Of a stretch of DNA of 64,000 nt, positions 58,542 through 64,000 are shown in pieces. Location of the stretch: the NCBI GenBank assembly GCA_022605955.1, contig JAKCOZ010000032.1, positions 7,316,001 to 7,380,000 on the forward strand. The letters run 5' to 3'. This DNA comes from Rallus limicola. Taxonomy: Eukaryota > Chordata > Aves > Gruiformes > Rallidae. The translations under genes and the position numbers were made by a program. Each line of letters starts with the position of its first letter. Within the stretch, counting starts at the first letter, position 1. Below the pieces are notes generated by a model, which made no database searches, was not told where the DNA came from, and was given only the letters and a program-made list of their open reading frames with translations.

Positions 58542-59217
58542 CGATTCTGTTGAGCCTAAAAATCCACGAGAGGGCGATGCGTCCCCTCAGTCCCCGAACC
58601 CCGACCCGCTTACGGAGGGACAGAAACGAGCAAAATTCTGTGGTGGACTAGCCGAGGAGGCCAGGGGCGCTGCGAGGAAAGCAGAGTCTGGGGAAGTTCG
58701 GGGAAAACCACCGCCTCGTGCGCCCCAAGATGGCGCCGAGCAAAAAGGGGAACTGCGGCGCGAAGACATCCCCGGCGGGAACAAGGAGGGAGTTTTAAAA
58801 CCGACCAGCGCAGGCAAAGGGAAAGGGGGGAGGAGCGCGAGCGAGGGGCAGAGAGCCGTCCCTCGGAAAGCAGGCCCTTACAGGGCGAACGGCCCGCCGT
58901 TTAGAAGGCGGGGCGAACCAAGGGGGCAACGGCCGGCCCGCAAGGGAGGCGGGCGGGGCCGGAGCCCGACAAAAGGGAACAGGAACCCGCAAGTAACCAG
59001 TCAGTCGAGTTCCAACTCCAGATCGAGCACCAGCTGGGACGAGCGGTCTGCAATTGATTCCAGAAACGAGCTGGGAGAACGGGAACAAAGGTGGAGGCTA
59101 GTCCTAACAGGACGAGGGTATGCTGCTGTCAGAAAAGATGGCAAAGTTAAGTGGTGTCCGCTTAAGTCCATTAAACTGGACCTAAGATCACAGACTACAA
59201 CACATTCCTGCGCATAA
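58495..59217 (+). pseudogene. Arg/Pro/Gly-rich proviral frame ending in integrase-C-terminus-like stretch
   Basis: A 240-codon frame with no ATG at its head overlaps the end of the matrix frame in +1. Residues about 15-100 are Pro/Glu/Lys-rich. Residues about 100-165 are very basic (RRRGEPRGQRPARKGGGRGR), resembling RNA-binding or nuclear-localisation segments. Residues about 200-235 (WRLVLTGRGYAAVRKDGKVK then WCPLKSIKLDL) resemble the SH3-like C-terminal end of retroviral integrase. It sits immediately before the env start, where the integrase end is expected. The GC and CpG content of 58561-59080 far exceeds the flanks. It may be a deletion fusion of gag/leader sequence to the pol end, or part of an env-leader/Rec-Rem-like reading frame. 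Function is unknown. Confidence 0.45.
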
Positions 59218-59219
59218 AT

Positions 59220-59288
59220 ATGATGTTACCTGCACTCCTGACACTCCTGATTGGCGAATCAAACAAATACAATCACAAAGGAAACTAA
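59220..59288 (+). pseudogene. env signal-peptide remnant
   Basis: Two successive ATGs at 59220 and 59223 open a 22-codon frame that begins with a hydrophobic stretch (MMLPALLTLLIG), then turns polar and stops at TAA (59286-59288). Its position just after the integrase-like end is where betaretroviral env signal sequences start. The surface subunit that should follow is missing. Confidence 0.45.
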
Positions 59289-59299
59289 TAAATTAAGCC

Positions 59300-59624
59300 C
59301 AAAAGATATTTTTCATATTGGACAATTGGCTTCACGAGTGGGGAATTTCAGGCTGGATATCGTCAAAGGGCCAAATGTGGATTATTGGATTTGGTAATTA
59401 TGGCACTTGTCTTACATTTATTGCCATGCTTGGTGAGCTTTCTGCAAAGGGCCCTTGCAGAGACCTCTAACAAGCAGAAACTAAAAAGGAAAAATTCCCT
59501 GAGAGGACAGCAGGCTGGCTGGCAGTCTGGCTCTCCTCACGAAGACATAGGCCCTGACAGTATCCTTGAATTCCCGTGCTATAGGAAAATTACTTATACT
59601 GAGAAACTATTTGGAAATAAGTGA
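59300..59624 (+). pseudogene. env TM membrane anchor and tail, copy 1 (misplaced)
   Basis: A pre-anchor block GISGWIS (59342 onward) sits in a different frame from the hydrophobic anchor that follows (59385 onward: DLVIMALVLHLLPCLVSFLQ, then RALAETSNKQ). The tail then continues to a stop at 59624. The motif LPCLVSFLQ recurs as LPCLISLLQ in copy 2 about 1.05 kb downstream. This segment lies upstream of the fusion peptide, where the surface subunit should be, so the order is abnormal. The one-base frame change around 59385-59395 inactivates it. Confidence 0.55.
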
Positions 59625-59819
59625 ACATACTACCCATAGTAAGAGGATCAAAACACAGCAGGTGTGCAGATAACTTCTAGACATCAGAGGTCCAGAGTAA
59701 AGCTACAAGCCATTTTTTAATGTGTTAAATGCTACTTTTGAGTCGCTGAATCAGTCAAATCCAAGTCATACGAGTTCTTGTTGGTTATGATTCCACTAAC
59801 TTTTGTGTACAAGTTTTAA
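59625..59819 (+). other. Proviral sequence of unclear origin
   Basis: AT-rich sequence between the two env modules, with no open frame of note. It may be decayed env SU or sequence captured at the recombination junction. Confidence 0.3.
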
Positions 59820-60040
59820 TTGTTCCCAGGGTCCTATACCATCTTGAAGAAGAGATGTACTATCATTGGAGAGAAGCTGACAACAGACTACAAAAAAGAG
59901 AAGTATTAACAGCTGTAACAATAGCGACATTGCTTAGTCTGGGAGTAGCCAGCACAGCTGCAGGAGTGACCTCCCTAGTGACCCAGCAACAAGGCCTACT
60001 TCAACTACAAACTGCCATCGATGAAGATCTGCAACATTAA
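59820..60040 (+). pseudogene. env SU/TM junction with fusion peptide and heptad start
   Basis: The frame 59855-60040 (61 codons) shows the layout of an Env cleavage region. A polar segment ends in a dibasic KR (residues 14-15, RLQKR). A hydrophobic Ala/Gly/Ser/Thr-rich fusion peptide follows (about residues 17-41, including LLSLGVASTAAG), then a Gln/Leu heptad region (TQQQGLLQLQTAI). It stops at 60038-60040 just after the heptad start. The classical RX(K/R)R furin motif is not intact. The remainder of the ectodomain is frameshifted or missing downstream. Confidence 0.65.
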
Positions 60041-60369
60041 TCTTGGGACCCTGTATATTATATAAACTTGCATCAGTTGTCAAGAGCTGGTTAGAGAAGG
60101 TTAACATCATGCTAGTAGAGAGCCATCAACTGCTTTAAGAATGTACTCGTTTAAGAATTATCCCCAGTTATCCCCAGTTGCACACCGTTGCTTCCAGTTA
60201 CCCCCCAGTTATCACTCGCCTAATGTGCCTTATGCTCACTATTGCGAGATCATGACATATCAGTATAAGATAGGTAAACTTTGTTGTTTTCTGATTTTTG
60301 CAGTGTTTGTTTAATAACACTAGTAAAACCATAGGAAGAGCCATAGCTGAGGTCTGAATTGACCAAGAT
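60041..60369 (+). other. Decayed env ectodomain sequence
   Basis: No long frame is present. It contains a local 10-bp tandem repeat (TATCCCCAGT, about 60160-60178). Its position between heptad region and membrane anchor implies remnants of the Env transmembrane ectodomain. Confidence 0.35.
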
Positions 60370-60626
60370 GGGTGCAGAAAGAAAGGAGAACTCTCAGGCT
60401 GGATACACTTTGTCATGCATAGGGAATTCTTGGTGGGTTGATTGGAACAGGTTTGCTTATTTTTAGAGTGGTTGTAATTGTGTTGGTTATGTTGCCATGC
60501 CTCATCTCTTTGCTACAAGGCGCCTGCAGCAAAGGACGTTGGCACATTCATAGCACAACTACAAAGAGGAAAATTGGGAAACTACGGCCTGTAGACCCTC
60601 TTGACGGTCTCAAAATGTGTCCTTGA
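60370..60626 (+). pseudogene. env TM membrane anchor and tail, copy 2
   Basis: A pre-anchor block GELSGWIHF (about 60385) parallels GISGWIS of copy 1. Shifted in frame, the anchor from 60438 reads LIGTGLLIFRVVVIVLVMLP, then CLISLLQGACSKG. The basic tail ends at a stop (60624-60626). It sits in the expected position, after the fusion peptide and before the polypurine tract. A TGA at about 60437 and the frame change disrupt it. Confidence 0.6.
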
Positions 60627-60800
60627 CAGGATGTGTCCATGCGGAGAAATAGCCAGAACATTGGTGTTAAACTGCATTTCGATTTACAGCGAATTACAAC
60701 GCTCACTGGCCTGCTAGCCTTGGCGTGTCAGTTTGACTGCAAATATGGTTGGAAGATGACTTAGCATTTTTGAATTTATTGTTGGTATTTAGTTAAGCAT

Positions 60801-60814
60801 AGGGAGGGGGGAAA
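60801..60814 (+). promoter_or_regulatory. Polypurine tract
   Basis: AGGGAGGGGGGAAA is 14 purines abutting the TG of the 3' LTR. It is the standard plus-strand primer site for retroviral reverse transcription. Confidence 0.85.
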
Positions 60815-61079
60815 TGTCGGCAGCTAGGGCCTGGTGGTCGGAAGATGTCGTGCTGTACGGAAAGGTAGGACCCCTCTCCGAATAGCCAATAGCATTTAGT
60901 CTATGACGTAAGCAGACGGAAGTGATGTTGTAAACCTAAGCTATATGATGCTGTTCCACATGTCAATAAACGCCATTTGCCATCCACCACATTGGTGTCT
61001 GCGAGCAATGACCCGAGCGGCCAAGGGGGAGCCGTCGGGCCGTTCCTGAGAAGGGCCGCCACGCCATCTGAAGGCAACA
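60815..61079 (+). repeat. 3' LTR, complete (265 bp)
   Basis: It starts TGTCGGCAGC and ends GGCAACA. It contains CCAAT at 60886-60890, a CRE-like TGACGTAA at 60904-60911, a TATA-like TATAT at 60942-60946 and AATAAA at 60965-60970, with a GT-rich stretch downstream. A GC-rich block in U5 (61037-61063) can pair GGCC with GGCC. This is the only LTR of the element with promoter elements. The block ATCCACCACA (60982-60991), 17 bp after the start of the poly(A) signal, recurs in the solo LTR at 62995. Confidence 0.88.
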
Positions 61080-61085
61080 AACTAG
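61080..61085. repeat. Target-site duplication, right copy (AACTAG)
   Basis: It matches the left copy AACGAG at five of six bases and directly follows the CA end of the 3' LTR. Confidence 0.65.
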
Positions 61086-62805
61086 GTCAGTCTGAACCTG
61101 CACAGACACAACACCCTGGCTCATGGTGTCCTCACTACACAACCCAGACCACCCAAGTTGTCAAGCCACCCCAGCACTGCACGGGGTAACACCGGAGTCA
61201 CCCAGCTCGAGTTTCCTCCCTCTCTTTACTCTCCCTTTTTGGTAGATCTTGCCCAACTCCCTTAGACAAAGCAAAATGTCATCCACCACAAAGATGCTCT
61301 AAGTAACAGAATTCTTTAGCTCCCTCATCCAGTGAAAAATCTGTGGTGAAAATAAAAGAAGAAAATATAGTGCTTACAAGATAGGTTTCTGACATTTGGG
61401 GAGAATTCTTTTCATGGGGCTGGTTTCAAAGTAGATCAAAAGTATATGCTCAATTTTCATCCTAACAACATAAAACCTATTATACTAAATCATTTCCCCA
61501 AAGAAAGATTTCAATATATATGAAACTGTCAAAAATATCCATTATACACATAAAGGGTACTATGTTATGTACCAAAAAAAGAAAAAAAAAAGAAAAGTAA
61601 TATAAAACCTACAGAGAAATGGGAAAGATAAATGAACATCTACCAGAGAAGCTAGGCAATTCCTAAATGGCAAAGGGTCAGAAAAAAATCTTCAGGTTAT
61701 GTTGTGAAGCATTTCTATTATCTTTGTGACTGAGTAGAGCACAGCAACTGCTATCAATAAATGTCCATATACATGTTTTATTGTTTGGCTCACCACAACC
61801 TATTTCAATTTCCCCTGACTTCTTGAAGAAAAAAAAACAAACCCCAAACAGAACAGACCTACAAGCTATGCAGGAAGAGACCACTAAACACGCTATTTCC
61901 ACACTTTGATTTCAAAAAAGAGAGAATCTAAACCTTCTGAATTGTCTATGCAGAAAAGTGCCACCACCTTCCTTCATGAGCCAATAAAAACACCTCAAGT
62001 AAACATAAAGCATATGCTAAGTTGAGCACATGCTGGGACATTAATCGTGACTTCTGTTTCTTCTTGGAATTCTTTTAAAATATTCATGTCAGGTAATCAT
62101 AGAACATCCTGAATTTTAAAGAAGCTGAAAGGAAAAACCACCTGATCCTGAAGCATAAGTTCCCTGTTTCCAAGTATGGGCATGTATCCACAGGGGTCTG
62201 TGTTCCTTCCCTAGTTGCAGTGGGCTCTGGCTGATACACCTGCCCTGACTGAACCAGTTGCACTGAACAAGCACTAACACAAGATTGCTCACAGTGGGTT
62301 CTGATCTCTTCTCTCCCTTGTCTCCATCTTAATTCATCTTACTTCAAATAACATGGGGGTCAAAACAAGCCTTTGAACTTTTCACTAAAAACATTTCCCA
62401 ACTTTCAGCCCGTAACACTTCACAACCCTTCCGAAATCCCTTCCATGAGGCAACAGAAGGCTCACCTACACTTGTGGGTCACTTTTACACATATAAAAAC
62501 CATACATTAGCACTGTAACCTCTGAAACAGATACAGCATACACAGACATTCTGCAAGTCCCAAGGAAATTGCTTGGTCCAAACCTTGAAATCTTTTATTG
62601 CTTCACGTTCTGAGTACATCTCTCAAACTCAATGGCACACTATGAACACAGATGTTGGCCTTACGTCACCAGCTTTTCTTCATGCCCATTTGTTACTCAC
62701 CAGGACTGAAAGCAGGAGGATCAGACCATCTCTCCACAGTCAGCACTGGACTCTAAGCTAGTGAAAATGGTGCATTTACTTCCCTGTTGATACTGAGACA
62801 GAGTC
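61086..62805. other. Unique non-coding sequence
   Basis: Host flank downstream of the provirus. AT-rich with an A-rich run at 61565-61595. No gene or repeat family is recognised. Confidence 0.4.
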
Positions 62806-62924
62806 TCCTCTATGTAGCCCACAAGCAGCCCCTCTGACCCTGGGGCTCAGGGCTTTCCTTTCCAAGGCAACAGTCCTAACGTTCCTAATAATTTCCTATG
62901 TACTTTAATAGGCTCTACCAGCAT
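62806..62924 (+). repeat. 120-bp direct repeat, copy 1
   Basis: It is highly similar to 63370-63488, in the same orientation 564 bp downstream. Shared runs include GCCCACAAGCAGCCCCTCTG, ACCCTGGGGCTCAGGGCTTT and TATGTACTTTAATAGGCTCT. Differences are scattered substitutions and small indels near the middle. The repeat identity is unknown. Confidence 0.9.
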
Positions 62925-62988
62925 TCAATTAAAAACATGCTAAACTTCCAGCAGTAGTTCCCAAACCAAAGGACTGACGACTGAGACA

Positions 62989-63358
62989 CATACCTGTGGG
63001 AAATGGAAGGGCAGCCCTGGAGAAGAGACACAGTTAAGCTTGTTGGAAAGAAGCCATGAAAGCAAGAGAAAAAGCAGTAAAGCATGAGATGGAAGGTCTT
63101 GTAGAGATGTAAATGTGTGTGTTGGTCAGCAGGGAGGTGGCACGGTGTGCTTTGTAATGTTAAGGAAGGTGCAGGCTCAGGGGACTGGACAACCTTTCGC
63201 ATAAAGAAGTGGTTCTTATGTTAAGGAAAAGTACTGAAACCTGACTCCAGGCTGCTGCCTCAGCCATCGAGAGGCTATAAAGTTTGCTTACTGGTTATTA
63301 AATTTGTCTTCAATCCACCACAATCAGAGTCCGTGCCTTTCAGTACACCACCCATACC
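62989..63358. repeat. 6-bp target-site duplication CATACC
   Basis: CATACC is found at 62989-62994, directly before the TG terminus, and at 63353-63358, directly after the LTR-like element. The exact match supports the boundaries, and 6 bp fits ERVK-type integration. Confidence 0.6.
62995..63352 (+). mobile_element. Solo LTR, ERVK-like, 358 bp
   Basis: Termini are TGTGG ... CCACC, imperfect inverted repeats with the expected final CA apparently mutated to CC. It has TATAAA at 63276-63281, ATTAAA at 63297-63302 and ATCCACCACA at 63313-63322. This gives the same promoter/poly(A)/U5-side spacing as the 3' LTR of the provirus at 60815. No internal genes or partner LTR adjoin it. The rest of U3 is not alignable by eye to the provirus LTR, so it is a distinct family of similar architecture. 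Confidence 0.6.
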
Positions 63359-63369
63359 TGGCCTGAAAC

Positions 63370-63488
63370 CTCCCTATGAAGCCCACAAGCAGCCCCTCTG
63401 ACCCTGGGGCTCAGGGCTTTCTTTGTCCAAGGAATGGTCCTAACATTCCTAATAATTCCCTATGTACTTTAATAGGCTCTACCAGCAT
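63370..63488 (+). repeat. 120-bp direct repeat, copy 2
   Basis: This is the downstream partner of 62806-62924. Removing the LTR insertion and one TSD copy (364 bp) reduces the 564-bp offset to about 200 bp. The two copies therefore probably formed a short tandem array before the LTR inserted. Confidence 0.9.
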
Positions 63489-63832
63489 CTGCAAACTTAC
63501 TAGACTAGTTGCTGCCAACCCACTCAGTGCAGAAAGGCAAGGGAAGAGCTGACACCAGCCAGCCAGCCCGCCCGCCGGGCAGAGGAAGGAAGTGGAGCTC
63601 AGCCAGCTGATGGGTGAGTTTGGCTGTTGAGGGTCACTAATCTCTTCTAAGGAATGGAGGGATGGTGTCTACCTGGTGCAGGGTCATGACCCCAACACCT
63701 TCCAGTGTGGAAGCAGGAACCCAGTTCAAACAACTTCAGAAGCACGTAGCTGTGCAGGTCTTGGTGCAGGGAATGCCACAGCATGCTGGTAGCAGGAGCA
63801 GCTCTGATCAGGGCTGTGTGAACAGATAAGGG
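63489..63832. other. Probable decayed LINE-like sequence
   Basis: It contains GC-richer sequence and a short protein-like stretch (GVYLVQGHDPNTFQCGSRNP, frame at 63664), followed by stops. It leads into the coiled-coil frame at 63833 and may be the same decayed element. Confidence 0.3.
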
Positions 63833-64000
63833 ATCTCCTCAGCTGAGCGACACCTGCAAGATGAGGCACATGTGCTCAAAGACAAACTAGACAGACTCGT
63901 GAGCATCAGGAAGGCTGAGATGGAGATAGATCGGTGGAGCCAGGCTCTGTCCTCCCAGCAACAGAAATGTAAGCACCCAGTAGGTAGCATCCAGGACCAG
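63833..64000 (+). pseudogene. Coiled-coil open frame, LINE ORF1-like, runs off window
   Basis: The plus-strand frame is open for 56 codons to the window edge: ISSAERHLQDEAHVLKDKLD, then RLVSIRKAEMEIDRWSQALS, then SQQQKCKHP. The heptad-like Leu/Ile spacing with acidic and basic residues indicates a coiled coil. The EIDRWSQAL block is reminiscent of avian CR1-type ORF1 proteins, though this is recognition by texture, not alignment. An upstream stop and the frame change at about 63830 suggest a decayed copy. A host coiled-coil exon is the alternative. Confidence 0.35.

Larger units (their letters stand above)
58072..61079 (+). mobile_element. Truncated, rearranged ERVK/betaretrovirus-like provirus
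   Basis: The order along the plus strand is: deleted 5' LTR (58072-58126), tRNA-Phe PBS (58129-58146), leader with a candidate splice donor at 58180, gag matrix fragment (58227-58541), GC-rich Arg/Pro-rich frame (58495-59217), env signal-peptide start (59220-59288), env anchor/tail copy 1 (about 59300-59624), env SU/TM junction with fusion peptide (59820-60040), env anchor/tail copy 2 (about 60370-60626), polypurine tract (60801-60814) and 3' LTR (60815-61079). Capsid, nucleocapsid, protease, RT, RNase H, integrase core and most of SU are absent. All remaining pieces carry stops or frameshifts. The element is 3.0 kb, against roughly 7-9 kb for an intact relative, and cannot be autonomous. Confidence 0.88.

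Overview
The window is vertebrate, and almost certainly avian, nuclear DNA. It carries 5'-truncated CR1 LINE copies with the typical avian 3' tail on both strands, solo LTRs of a bird ERVL-type family, and a small betaretrovirus/ERVK-like provirus. There is no operon structure and no dense coding. Most of the window reads as AT-rich intronic or intergenic sequence, and nearly all long open frames in it are chance or transposon-derived.

Layout. 1-548 is a minus-strand CR1 end. 549-7415 is unique sequence with one convincing plus-strand exon candidate (2010-2124) and AT-rich stretches that look like conserved non-coding DNA. 7421-7937 is an ERVL-type solo LTR with an exact 5-bp target-site duplication. 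7943-23021 is unique sequence interrupted by two plus-strand CR1 tails (13205-13453 and 18785-19250). A second exon candidate lies at 23022-23245, followed by a 112-nt pure purine run inside a longer GA-rich tract (24269-24576). 24577-45697 is mostly unique sequence with weaker exon candidates (27047-27141, 30704-30774, 44708-44855 on plus; 29035-29437 on minus), a minus-strand CR1 (39752-39990) and small tandem repeats. A second ERVL-type solo LTR is at 45698-46216. 46217-55645 is unique. A 780-bp plus-strand CR1 3' end is at 55646-56424.

The most unusual object is the provirus at 58072-61079. It has a 55-bp 5' LTR (the 265-bp 3' LTR minus exactly 210 bp between two GGGCC copies), a perfect 18-nt tRNA-Phe primer-binding site, a gag matrix fragment, a GC-rich Arg/Pro/Gly-rich open frame ending in an integrase-C-terminus-like stretch, and an env signal-peptide start. 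It then has two separate env membrane-anchor/tail segments with a surface/transmembrane junction and fusion-peptide segment between them, a polypurine tract and the 3' LTR. A 6-bp near-identical target duplication flanks it. Capsid, nucleocapsid, protease, reverse transcriptase, RNase H, the integrase core and most of Env SU are absent, so it cannot be autonomous. The structure suggests a recombinant or internally deleted provirus.

The right end (62806-64000) holds a third type of solo LTR (62995-63352, TSD CATACC), inserted between two 120-bp direct repeats, and a coiled-coil LINE-like ORF fragment that runs off the window.

The host gene or genes were not identified. The two best exon candidates are both on the plus strand and may belong to one large-intron gene, but this is inference.
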